26,200 nucleotides of DNA from Marinospirillum sp. Lineage in GTDB: Bacteria > Pseudomonadota > Gammaproteobacteria > Pseudomonadales > Halomonadaceae. The DNA lies in contig NZ_JACUUA010000033.1 in NCBI RefSeq assembly GCF_014859565.1, positions 1 to 26,200 on the forward strand, in the 5' to 3' direction. The first letter of the stretch is position 1; each line of letters starts with the position of its first letter. Under the pieces are notes generated by a model. It made no database searches, was not told the DNA's origin, and worked only from the letters and a program-made list of their open reading frames with translations. Made by a program: the position numbers and the translations under genes. Below are positions 1-6,917 of the stretch, one piece after another.

Positions 1-81
1 AGCAGCACCACCCAGGGTTAAAACAACCCACAAGAGTGATTTTAACCCTTCATGCATCAGGTTGTTTTTACCCAAAAGCAT
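1..81 (-). CDS. Partial gene running off the left edge; N-terminal hydrophobic segment
   Basis: A minus-strand reading frame opens with ATG at 81 and stays open for 27 codons to the window edge. An AAGG Shine-Dalgarno-like sequence lies seven bases before the ATG. An internal ATG at 57 is an alternative start. The peptide begins with a short polar stretch and then becomes strongly hydrophobic (SLLWVVLTLGGAA), as in a signal peptide or first membrane segment. It is divergent from nnrS, with a 74-bp spacer that holds a palindrome. The family cannot be recognised from 27 residues. The reading frame, ribosome site and divergent layout make it likely to be a real gene start, but this is an inference. 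Confidence 0.45.
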   Translation of the reverse strand, partial: MLLGKNNLMHEGLKSLLWVVLTLGGAA

Positions 82-95
82 TACCAGGCCTTGAT

Positions 96-111
96 CCATG
101 CGCTGGCATGG
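96..111. promoter_or_regulatory. 16-bp palindrome between divergent genes, candidate operator
   Basis: CCATGC-GCTG-GCATGG is a perfect inverted repeat with six-base arms in the 74-bp spacer between the left-edge gene and nnrS. TTGAT-like half-sites lie close on both sides (91-95 and 114-118). It fits neither the NorR (GTCA-N7-TGAC) nor the canonical FNR (TTGAT-N4-ATCAA) consensus. A role as a shared operator is an inference from position. Confidence 0.3.
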
Positions 112-155
112 TTATTGATACTCTTCTTGCCACAACCCTGCGCAGGAAAAACACC

Positions 156-1325
156 ATGATCAGCAGCACAATCAAAAGAACACCCGGCCTGAGTGTTTTT
201 GCACTGGGGTTTCGGCCATTTTTCCTGTTGGCCGCACTGGGTGGCAGCAGCCTGATGCTGATCTGGCTACTGATCCTGAACGGTCATTTGTTTGCCCCCG
301 GCATCATTGATCCCTTGCAATGGCATCGTCATGAAATGCTGTTTGGTTACACTGGTGCGGTAGTGGCCGGTTTTCTGCTAACCGCCGTGCGCCGCTGGAC
401 AGGCCAATCCACACCGGATGGCTGGCCACTGGCGTTACTGGCACTGGTCTGGCTTGCTGCCCGGCTGACACCTCTACTAATCAACCTGCCTTGGTTATAC
501 ATCGGGCTGGATCTGGCTTTCTGGATTGGCCTGTTTCTGGCACTCTGGAATGCCCTCAGTCGTGCTGAAACACGCAACCGCATTTTTCTGCTGCTGGTGG
601 CATTGCTGGGTGGAGCTGCAGCCATCAGTCATGCCCCAGCATTTGGATCAGTCAGCCCCTGGCTCAGTCATCTGGGTGCACACCTGGGGCTGGATCTGCT
701 GGTGATTATTATGCTGGTGATGGGTGGACGGGTGATTCCATTTTTTATTCAAATGGGATTACAGCGCCAGCCTTTTAACCAGTACAGCTGGTTAACCCGA
801 CCTTTACCCGTGCTGCTGGCACTGATGCTGCTGGTGGATTTGCTGCTGCCATTAAGCATCTGGTCGGGGCTGGTCAATCTGTTGCTGGCCTGCTGGATAT
901 TACCCAACCTGCTGTTATGGCACGATACACGTCTCTGGAAAAACCCGTTGTTATGGAGCCTTTATCTGGCTTATGCCTGGCTGGTCATTGGATTATTTAT
1001 GCGTGGTATGGGAATGCTGGAGCTGATCAACCCTTATCTTGGCATCCATGCACTGACTACCGGTGGGATAGGATTATTAACCCTGAGCATGATGAGTCGG
1101 GTTGGATTGGGACACACGGGGCGGCCATTAAAGACTTCTGCGCTGATTCAGCTGGCGTTACTGCTGATGTTAAGCGCCGGAATTGTAAGGGTATTTATGA
1201 GCAGCTGGATGGGAATACTGGCCTACCAGGTTTCGGCAGTATTATGGAGCAGTGCCCTGCTGCTGTATCTGCTGGTGTTTCTACCCATCCTGACGCGTCC
1301 ACGCCCGGATGGACAACCCGGCTGA
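156..1325 (+). CDS. nnrS: NnrS family heme/copper membrane protein
   Basis: A polytopic inner-membrane protein of the NnrS family, about 389 residues and around twelve hydrophobic segments, linked in other proteobacteria to tolerance of nitric oxide and nitrosative stress. Family landmarks are visible: WHRHEMLFGY followed by GFLLTAVRRWTG in the first third, GGRVIPFF in the middle, and HALTTGGIGLLTLSMMSR-GLGHTGR towards the end. The histidines in these segments are the expected metal or heme ligands. The frame is open from base 36, but the ATG at 156 is preferred: it follows CAGGAAAA at a good distance, gives the usual family length and begins just before the conserved FRPFF segment. It is convergent with the diguanylate cyclase, 19 bases away, and divergent from the left-edge gene. 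The exact biochemical role of the family is still open. Confidence 0.88.
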   Translation: MISSTIKRTPGLSVFALGFRPFFLLAALGGSSLMLIWLLILNGHLFAPGIIDPLQWHRHEMLFGYTGAVVAGFLLTAVRRWTGQSTPDGWPLALLALVWLAARLTPLLINLPWLYIGLDLAFWIGLFLALWNALSRAETRNRIFLLLVALLGGAAAISHAPAFGSVSPWLSHLGAHLGLDLLVIIMLVMGGRVIPFFIQMGLQRQPFNQYSWLTRPLPVLLALMLLVDLLLPLSIWSGLVNLLLACWILPNLLLWHDTRLWKNPLLWSLYLAYAWLVIGLFMRGMGMLELINPYLGIHALTTGGIGLLTLSMMSRVGLGHTGRPLKTSALIQLALLLMLSAGIVRVFMSSWMGILAYQVSAVLWSSALLLYLLVFLPILTRPRPDGQPG

Positions 1326-1344
1326 TGTATTAAGTACCGATCTT

Positions 1345-3234
1345 TTAACCAGTAATTCCCGGAGAAAAATACTGGTAGTTATTACGGCCGTTTTCCTTGG
1401 CGCGGTACATGGCTATATCCGCGTGTTTAACCAGATCATCAGTGTTATCCCCGTCATCAGGAAAAAGACTGATGCCAATGGAGACACCAATTCTGATCTC
1501 ATGTCCATCCAGGCTAAAGGGTTCGGTCAGGGATTGAATGATCTTGTCTGCCACTCGCGCTGCGGACTCACGGCTCACGGAATGCTCCAGTAACACAAGA
1601 AACTCATCACCACCCAAACGCCCCAGGGTATCCAGCTCACGCAAACGTTCACCCACACGTTTTGCCACTGCCTGCAACAACTTGTCGCCCACTGGGTGCC
1701 CAAGTGTGTCGTTCACTTCTTTAAAATGATCCAGATCCATAAACAGAATTGCCAGTGACGAACCATGGCTCCTTGCCTTGTTCAGAGCCTGCTTCAGACG
1801 TTGATTTAACAAGGTGCGGTTGGGAAGATCCGTTAGCTGATCATAGTGCGCCAGATGATGAATCCGTTCTTCCACTGCCTTATGTTCTGATATGTCATTA
1901 AAAATATGAATAAAACCCTGCAGCTCACCCTGCTCATTCATCACTGGGCTGATGCTCTGCAATACCGGCACAGGCTCACCTTCCTTGCACCGGTAACGGA
2001 TTTCACCCTGCCAGCTGCCACGACGCTGCAGCGGCTCCCATATCCGCTCCTGCTGTTCATCCGCAGACTCATCCGGATGAAAGAAACTTATCAGACTGCG
2101 ACCCAACACGTCCCCGGCATCAAAACCCGTAATATGGCTGAAGGCTGCATTCACCTTGACCAGCTGCTGAAACTCATCAGTGACAGCAATGGCTTCATGG
2201 GTTCCTTCAAAAACACTGGCCGCCAGATGCAGCTCTGCAGCCACTTCTTCCAGCGCCTGCGCCTGATCGGTCAGCCTATTGACCAGTGGCTGCAATGCAC
2301 GACTCAGAACCAGAATAGCCAGCAACATCATCACCAGAATACCGGCCAGCGGCCACAAGAGCTGCTGCCAGACCGGAAAATAAAACACCCGCGCAGGGAT
2401 TTCAGCAACCAGACCCCAGCCGGACGCGTGAACCGGCGCATAAAACAGCACACTGCCTTTAAGCATCTGATCAGGACGTATTACGCGACTCTGCACCCGA
2501 TCCAATGCCTGCAAGGGTTGCACCAAAGGCTCAGTCAATGGCTGAATCAACACCTGACCCGTGTTGTAATCCACACCCACCACCAACTGCTGCTCCAACT
2601 GGGCAAGAAAAACCCTGGCCTGATTTTCCATACGCAGTGGATCAGCCAGAATACCGGCCAAGGCCGCACTGTTAAAAAACAACACATCCCGCCCGATCAC
2701 CACTCCATCTCCAGATACCAGCGGAGCACTAACCCTCACAACCAGTTGATCATCCAACTGGATCAATTGACAACGCACCTCTTCACAACCGGTCAGATCC
2801 ACGGCTGAATCCTGAATCGAGGGCGTTTTACCCAGTCGAACCACCACCTCACCTGCGGGGCCAACACGAATCATACCCAGTATTTCACTGGACAAGGACA
2901 TGGCATCTGCCAGCCGGGGCTGTGTAAACGCAATCAGATCATCCAGGGTCATCTCACCGGCAGCATAAGCCTCCAGTCGTCGACGAATTTCAGTGCGACT
3001 GGTGAACTGGCGTGCAAGATCCTGATATTTGCCCAGCAGATTTTCCACCACACTGGCTTGAGCCTGTGTGCTGATAAGGGCTGTTTTTTCTAACCCAAGG
3101 CGAGATGAGATATAAAAAGGAATGGTGGTACTGAGACTGGCAACAACACTGGTGATCAACACACCCAGCAGGGCAATCAGCAGAATACGGCGACGAAGCA
3201 GAAGAACCTGACTGGTTTCCCGGGCAATGTTCAT
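1345..3234 (-). CDS. Membrane-bound PAS-GGDEF diguanylate cyclase
   Basis: A 629-residue sensor that probably makes cyclic di-GMP from two GTP. Order: a first membrane segment at about residues 15-40, a periplasmic sensing region at about 40-285, a second membrane segment at about 288-310, a short helical linker, a PAS domain at about 335-455 and a GGDEF domain to the C-terminus. The signature GGDEF is intact at 541-545. An RxxD inhibitory site (RELD, 532-535) lies five residues before it, so product inhibition is expected. There is no EAL domain. The periplasmic part looks like a Cache/CHASE-type sensor, but its ligand cannot be read. The ATG at 3234 has GGAGG only three bases upstream, which is tight. 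It stands alone and is convergent with nnrS; no terminator is visible in the 19-bp gap. Confidence 0.88.
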   Translation of the reverse strand: MNIARETSQVLLLRRRILLIALLGVLITSVVASLSTTIPFYISSRLGLEKTALISTQAQASVVENLLGKYQDLARQFTSRTEIRRRLEAYAAGEMTLDDLIAFTQPRLADAMSLSSEILGMIRVGPAGEVVVRLGKTPSIQDSAVDLTGCEEVRCQLIQLDDQLVVRVSAPLVSGDGVVIGRDVLFFNSAALAGILADPLRMENQARVFLAQLEQQLVVGVDYNTGQVLIQPLTEPLVQPLQALDRVQSRVIRPDQMLKGSVLFYAPVHASGWGLVAEIPARVFYFPVWQQLLWPLAGILVMMLLAILVLSRALQPLVNRLTDQAQALEEVAAELHLAASVFEGTHEAIAVTDEFQQLVKVNAAFSHITGFDAGDVLGRSLISFFHPDESADEQQERIWEPLQRRGSWQGEIRYRCKEGEPVPVLQSISPVMNEQGELQGFIHIFNDISEHKAVEERIHHLAHYDQLTDLPNRTLLNQRLKQALNKARSHGSSLAILFMDLDHFKEVNDTLGHPVGDKLLQAVAKRVGERLRELDTLGRLGGDEFLVLLEHSVSRESAARVADKIIQSLTEPFSLDGHEIRIGVSIGISLFPDDGDNTDDLVKHADIAMYRAKENGRNNYQYFSPGITG

Positions 3235-3329
3235 GCGCCTCCGTACCGCTGCTAAAACAGCGCAAAATTGAAATAGTAAGGCGCTAATATTAACCCATTG
3301 CAGGGCAAATGATAAACAAAGATAAAACT

Positions 3330-3416
3330 TGGTACCGGAAGCCGGACTCGAACCGGCACACCCTTACGGGCGGCGGATTTTGAATCCGCTGCGTCTACCG
3401 ATTCCGCCATTCCGGC
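3330..3416 (-). tRNA. tRNA-Leu (anticodon CAA)
   Basis: On the minus strand, 87 bases fold as a class II tRNA. The acceptor GCCGGAA pairs with TTCCGGT (with a G-T at the end), the anticodon stem GCGGA/TCCGC encloses the loop TTCAAAA with anticodon CAA, a long variable arm (CGCCCGTAAGGGTG region) follows, and the T arm carries GGTTCGAGTCC. The discriminator A and the CCA end are encoded. The variable arm and the anticodon both say leucine, reading UUG. Confidence 0.96.
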
Positions 3417-3465
3417 AATTTGAAGGGCTTGAAACAGTACATCACTGCTTCGGTAGTTGGCCGCC

Positions 3466-3493
3466 ATTATAGAGATGTTTGCCTGTCCGTCAA
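3466..3493 (-). promoter_or_regulatory. Promoter of tRNA-Leu
   Basis: On the minus strand, TTGACG (3488-3493) is followed after 16 bases by a perfect TATAAT (3466-3471). A GC-rich discriminator, GGCGGCC, comes next; such discriminators are typical of stringently controlled stable-RNA promoters. Transcription would start near 3459 and leave a leader of about 43 bases before the mature tRNA. Confidence 0.8.
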
Positions 3494-3605
3494 GAGTCGG
3501 GCGACACGGAATCCTTCCAGCCAATATCTGCAGTAACAATTCTCCTGTTTTTCTCCTGCTTTTGATCAGGCACGGGGATATTTTCCTGCTGCTTCCAGTT
3601 AGATA

Positions 3606-3634
3606 TTGACTTAGTTAACATATTAACTAAAATG
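3606..3634 (+). promoter_or_regulatory. Promoter and palindromic operator upstream of hpaH
   Basis: TTGACT (3606-3611) is a good -35 element. A perfect inverted repeat TTAGTTAA-CATA-TTAACTAA (3611-3630) fills the space after it. The base pattern at a 17-bp spacing (AAAATG) is a poor -10, so the exact start point is unsure. The 12-bp core TTAACATATTAA (3615-3626) is identical to one in the hpaF promoter and differs at one base from one upstream of hpaD. A palindrome of this size placed over the promoter suits a MarR-family repressor, and hpaR is in the cluster. Confidence 0.7.
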
Positions 3635-3699
3635 CTTTAATACTGAGCCTCCCTTGCCGATTGAGCCTACGTCAACCAGCGGGAGAAAAGGATTCCAAC

Positions 3700-3729
3700 A
3701 TGAAGCGCAAAAATTCACACAACAGCTAA
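3700..3729 (+). other. Possible nine-codon leader peptide before hpaH
   Basis: An ATG at 3700 is preceded by AAAGGA at seven bases and encodes MKRKNSHNS before TAA at 3727-3729. The stop runs directly into the AAAGGTG ribosome site of hpaH, so ribosomes finishing this ORF would be placed next to the hpaH start. It could be a coupling or attenuation leader, or a chance ORF. No regulatory hairpin is obvious. Confidence 0.3.
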
Positions 3730-3742
3730 AGGTGCTCACCGC

Positions 3743-4546
3743 ATGTTAACCAAAGAGCAAGTTCAATCCGCAGCCGATCGTCTGTATGAAGCCGAAGTCA
3801 ACCGCGTACAAATCCCCGCCCTGACGCTTGATTACCCACAAATGACCATGGCTGACGCTTATGCAGTGCAAAAGCAGTGGGTTGATCGCAAGATCAGTGA
3901 AGGCCGCAAGGTGATCGGTTACAAGATTGGCCTCACGTCCCGCGCCATGCAGATGTCATCCAACATTGATGAACCGGATTACGGTGTGCTGCTGGATGAC
4001 ATGCTGTTTGAAGACGGTGCCAGTATTCCTGCCTCTGATTTTCTTGATCCGCGTATTGAGGTTGAGCTGGCTTTTATCCTGAAAAAGCCCTTGTTCGGTG
4101 AAAATGTCACCATTTTTGATGTGATTGATGCCACCGATTATGTCATCCCCTCTTTAGAGCTGATTGCTGCTCGTTGCCTGCGTACTGATCCGGCAACCGG
4201 TTACACCCGCAAGGTGTATGACACCATTTCTGACAACGCTGCCAATGCCGGTATTGTGCTGGGCGGTCGCCCGATCAAACCCATGGATATTGATCTGCGC
4301 TGGGCGGGTTGTATGTTGTACCTGAACGGCCAGATTGAAGAAACCGGACTGGCAGGTGGTGTACTGGGCAACCCGTTAAAAGGCATCAGCTGGGTCTGCA
4401 AGCGTTTTGCACCGCACGGCATCAGTCTGGAGCCAGGGCAAATTATTCTGTCCGGTTCCTTCACTCGCCCGGTTCCCGTAAAAGCCGGTGACACGGTTCA
4501 TGCCGATTTTGGTTCACTGGGTGGTGTCACGCTGCACTTTACCTAG
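3743..4546 (+). CDS. hpaH: 2-oxo-hept-4-ene-1,7-dioate hydratase HpaH
   Basis: Adds water to 2-oxohept-4-ene-1,7-dioate to give 4-hydroxy-2-oxoheptane-1,7-dioate, the substrate of HpaI. Its 267 residues equal the length of E. coli HpaH, and the match runs end to end. Landmarks are DAYAVQKQWV near 35-45, GYKIGLTSRAMQ near 60, EPDYGVLLDDM near 75, the metal-binding RIEVELAF segment near 105 and SDNAANAGIVLGGRPIKP near 160. It belongs to the FAH/hydratase-decarboxylase fold and needs a divalent metal. It is first in the plus-strand operon hpaH-I-G1-G2-E, with 35 bases to hpaI. The start is supported by AAAGGTG nine bases upstream and by alignment with the family N-terminus. Confidence 0.93.
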   Translation: MLTKEQVQSAADRLYEAEVNRVQIPALTLDYPQMTMADAYAVQKQWVDRKISEGRKVIGYKIGLTSRAMQMSSNIDEPDYGVLLDDMLFEDGASIPASDFLDPRIEVELAFILKKPLFGENVTIFDVIDATDYVIPSLELIAARCLRTDPATGYTRKVYDTISDNAANAGIVLGGRPIKPMDIDLRWAGCMLYLNGQIEETGLAGGVLGNPLKGISWVCKRFAPHGISLEPGQIILSGSFTRPVPVKAGDTVHADFGSLGGVTLHFT

Positions 4547-4581
4547 GTTTCCCAGGCGACTGCTTTTAGAGGAGTTTCATT

Positions 4582-5388
4582 ATGGAATTACCCAAGAATC
4601 GCTTCAAAGCCGGGCTGGCAACAGGCCAGCCTCAGTATGGCCTCTGGCTGGGTTTGCCGGATAACACAGCAGCAGAAATTGCAGCAACAGCCGGTTTTGA
4701 CTGGTTGTTGATTGACGGTGAACACGCCCCGTTTGATCTGCGCAGCATCATGGCTCATCTGCAAGCCATGGCACCCTATGATGTGGCACCGATTGTGCGC
4801 TGTGTGGAGGGTCATACCGCCCTGATCAAACAGCTGCTGGATATTGGTGTACAAACCCTGTTGGTGCCTATGGTGGAAACCGCCGAACAGGCGGAGCAGC
4901 TGGTTCGTGCCGTGCGTTATCCCCCTGCGGGCATTCGTGGACTGGGCACCTCACTGGCTCGAGCTGCACGCTGGAACCAGATTCCCGGTTACCTGCACAA
5001 AGCCAACGATGAAATATGCCTGATTGTTCAGGTGGAAACCGCCAGTGCCATGAACAATCTGGATGCAATCCTTGCCGTAGAGGGTGTGGATGGGGTGTTT
5101 ATTGGCCCTTCGGATCTATCAGCTTCCATGGGTTATATCGGTGATGCCGGTCATCCAGTGGTGGTGGAAACCATCAACAACGGCCTGAACCGTATCCGTG
5201 CTGCCGGTAAATATGCGGGTTTGTTGTGTCTTGATCCGGCACTGACCCAAAGTTACATCGAGCAGGGAGCCAATTTTGTCGGGGTGGGCGTGGATACACT
5301 GCTGCTTGCTCAGGAAACAAAAAAGCTGGCACAGCGCTTTAAACAGGGTGCTGTAACGGAACCAACCAAACCTCAGGCAGGTTACTGA
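4582..5388 (+). CDS. hpaI: 4-hydroxy-2-oxoheptane-1,7-dioate aldolase HpaI
   Basis: A class II, metal-dependent aldolase that splits 4-hydroxy-2-oxoheptane-1,7-dioate into pyruvate and succinate semialdehyde, the last step of the meta-cleavage route. It has 268 residues. The known active-site set of E. coli HpaI is present with a shift of three: His48 (in IDGEHAPFD), Arg73 (in IVRCVEG), and the metal ligands Glu152 (in VQVETASAM) and Asp178 (in IGPSDLSASMG). A clear AGAGGAG ribosome site precedes the ATG. It sits between hpaH and the hpaG genes in one operon. Members of this family also act on related hydroxy-oxo acids, so side activities are possible. Confidence 0.94.
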   Translation: MELPKNRFKAGLATGQPQYGLWLGLPDNTAAEIAATAGFDWLLIDGEHAPFDLRSIMAHLQAMAPYDVAPIVRCVEGHTALIKQLLDIGVQTLLVPMVETAEQAEQLVRAVRYPPAGIRGLGTSLARAARWNQIPGYLHKANDEICLIVQVETASAMNNLDAILAVEGVDGVFIGPSDLSASMGYIGDAGHPVVVETINNGLNRIRAAGKYAGLLCLDPALTQSYIEQGANFVGVGVDTLLLAQETKKLAQRFKQGAVTEPTKPQAGY

Positions 5389-5440
5389 CGCCAGCAAACC
5401 CTCTGTTCACAGCGACCTAACAACAGCAAGAAGGTTAAAC

Positions 5441-6109
5441 ATGACAAATACAACTCCGGTTAACAGCAAACTGGTCTGCGTGGCGCTGAACGATAAAGCG
5501 CAGCTGGCTGCGCTGGAAGCCACATTTAATCAGGCTCCCTACAACAAACCACCCACCCAACCCGTGCTTTATTACAAACCCCGCAACACCTGGAGCAGTC
5601 ACGGTGCAGAGGTTGAATGGGCCAGGGATTTTGATGGCAACCCTGTACCTGAAATGGTGGTGGGTGCCAGTCTGGGTGTGGTGATCGGCAAAACCACCTG
5701 CCGTGTCAGCCCGCAAGAAGCCTTGAGTTATGTTGATGGTTACACAGTGGTTGCTGACTACTCACTGCCGGAACAGAACTACTACCGGCCGGATATCAAA
5801 GGCAAGTGCCTGGATACCTCCGCGCCGGTCGGCCCACAAATCACTCCGGCGGCAAATATCACCAACCCGGATGCACTAAGTGTCAGCATCGCTGTGAATG
5901 GTGCAGTCAAAAGTGTTTTTGAGCTGAGCCAGATGCAGCGCAGTGTTGCTGAACTGATCAGTACCATCTCTTACATCATGACCCTGCAACCCGGTGAAAT
6001 CATCGCTGTGGGTTTTGCCGGTGATCGTGTGCCTGTTGCCAAGGGCGATAAGGTTGAAACAAGCATTGAGGGTGTTGGCACCCTGACAAACACCCTGGGA
6101 GGAGCTTGA
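5441..6109 (+). CDS. hpaG1: HpaG1: 5-oxopent-3-ene-1,2,5-tricarboxylate decarboxylase half
   Basis: A 222-residue FAH-fold protein matching the N-terminal half of the fused E. coli HpaG (VALNDKAQLAAL, PYNKPPTQPVLYYKPRNTW, NYYRPDIKGKCLD). It should take part in decarboxylating 5-oxopent-3-ene-1,2,5-tricarboxylate (OPET). Where HpaG2 has the acidic metal-binding pair ECELVAVIG, this protein has GASLGVVIG. As I recall, the N-terminal half of E. coli HpaG also lacks the acidic pair, so this looks like a family trait rather than decay. Only three bases separate its stop from hpaG2, which suggests translational coupling and an obligate pair. A ribosome site AGAAGG precedes the start. Confidence 0.88.
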   Translation: MTNTTPVNSKLVCVALNDKAQLAALEATFNQAPYNKPPTQPVLYYKPRNTWSSHGAEVEWARDFDGNPVPEMVVGASLGVVIGKTTCRVSPQEALSYVDGYTVVADYSLPEQNYYRPDIKGKCLDTSAPVGPQITPAANITNPDALSVSIAVNGAVKSVFELSQMQRSVAELISTISYIMTLQPGEIIAVGFAGDRVPVAKGDKVETSIEGVGTLTNTLGGA

Positions 6110-6112
6110 TCC

Positions 6113-6895
6113 ATGAGACACGCACGCATCATTTTTGAAGGCCGTGAACTGGATATAAATATAGATGCCCAGGATCGGATCACCACCCAAGGTGGCGAAC
6201 AGCTGAATATTGCACTGGATTCAGATCAGATCACCTGGCTGCCACCGGTTAAAGAGCCGGGCACTATTTTTGCTCTGGGCATCAACTATGCCGACCATGC
6301 TACCGAGCTGGCTTTTGAACCACCTAAAGAGCCGCTGGTATTCATCAAGCATACCAACACCCTGACCGGTCACAAGCAGGTCAGCTACCGCCCGGACAAC
6401 ATCGATTACCAGCATTATGAATGTGAGCTGGTGGCAGTGATTGGTAAAACCGGCAAAAACATCAAGCGTGAAGATGCACTGGACTATGTGGCCGGTTACA
6501 CCGTGTGTAACGACTTTGCCATCCGCGACTATCTGGAAAACTACTACCGCCCCAACCTGCGCGTGAAGAGCCGCGACTCTTTGCTGCCCATGGGGCCCTG
6601 GATCGTTGATACCGCAGACATCGCAGACGCCAACGCACTGAAACTGACCACCACGGTTAACGGCAAGCTGACACAGGACGGCAGCACTAAAGACATGATC
6701 TTTAACGTGCCCTTCGTGATCGAGTATCTGAGCAAGATCATGACATTAAACCCTGGCGACATGATCTGCACCGGCACCCCGCACGGCATTGTTGACTGCC
6801 AGCCGGGCGACACCATTGTTTGCAGTATCGAAAACGTCTGCTCACTTGAGACCCGCATGGTCAGTGAGCAGGAATACTACGGCGACAAATACTAA
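6113..6895 (+). CDS. hpaG2: HpaG2: 2-hydroxyhepta-2,4-diene-1,7-dioate isomerase half
   Basis: A 260-residue FAH-family protein corresponding to the C-terminal half of E. coli HpaG. It isomerises 2-hydroxyhepta-2,4-diene-1,7-dioate to the oxo-heptene-dioate used by HpaH. Conserved blocks are ALGINYADHATEL near 55-65, the metal-binding HYECELVAVIGK near 105, DFAIRDYLENYYRPNLRVKSRD near 140-160 and LNPGDMICTGTPHG near 220. A GGGAGGAG ribosome site lies inside the end of hpaG1, so the two are coupled. Splitting HpaG into two adjacent genes is known in other proteobacteria. Confidence 0.92.
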   Translation: MRHARIIFEGRELDINIDAQDRITTQGGEQLNIALDSDQITWLPPVKEPGTIFALGINYADHATELAFEPPKEPLVFIKHTNTLTGHKQVSYRPDNIDYQHYECELVAVIGKTGKNIKREDALDYVAGYTVCNDFAIRDYLENYYRPNLRVKSRDSLLPMGPWIVDTADIADANALKLTTTVNGKLTQDGSTKDMIFNVPFVIEYLSKIMTLNPGDMICTGTPHGIVDCQPGDTIVCSIENVCSLETRMVSEQEYYGDKY

Positions 6896-6917
6896 TAAGA
6901 ATGTCAGGAGATAAAAG

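Larger units (their letters stand above)
3417..3742. other. Intergenic region between tRNA-Leu and the hpa operon
   Basis: These 326 bases hold the tRNA promoter on the right-hand strand, then about 110 bases with no recognisable feature (roughly 3494-3605). The hpaH promoter with its palindromic operator and a nine-codon leader ORF follow; each is listed separately. No protein-coding gene of ordinary size is visible here. Confidence 0.7.

Noticed and set aside
1906..2808. 300-codon plus-strand ORF across the diguanylate cyclase gene
   Set aside because: It is antisense to a gene with clear PAS and GGDEF domains. Its composition (rich in Gln, His and Thr) is what the opposite strand of a coding gene gives.
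3330..3742. tRNA-Leu as the insertion site of an island carrying the hpa cluster
   Set aside because: Islands usually enter at the 3' end of a tRNA gene. Here the 3' end faces the diguanylate cyclase, away from the hpa genes, and no integrase or repeat of the tRNA end is seen.
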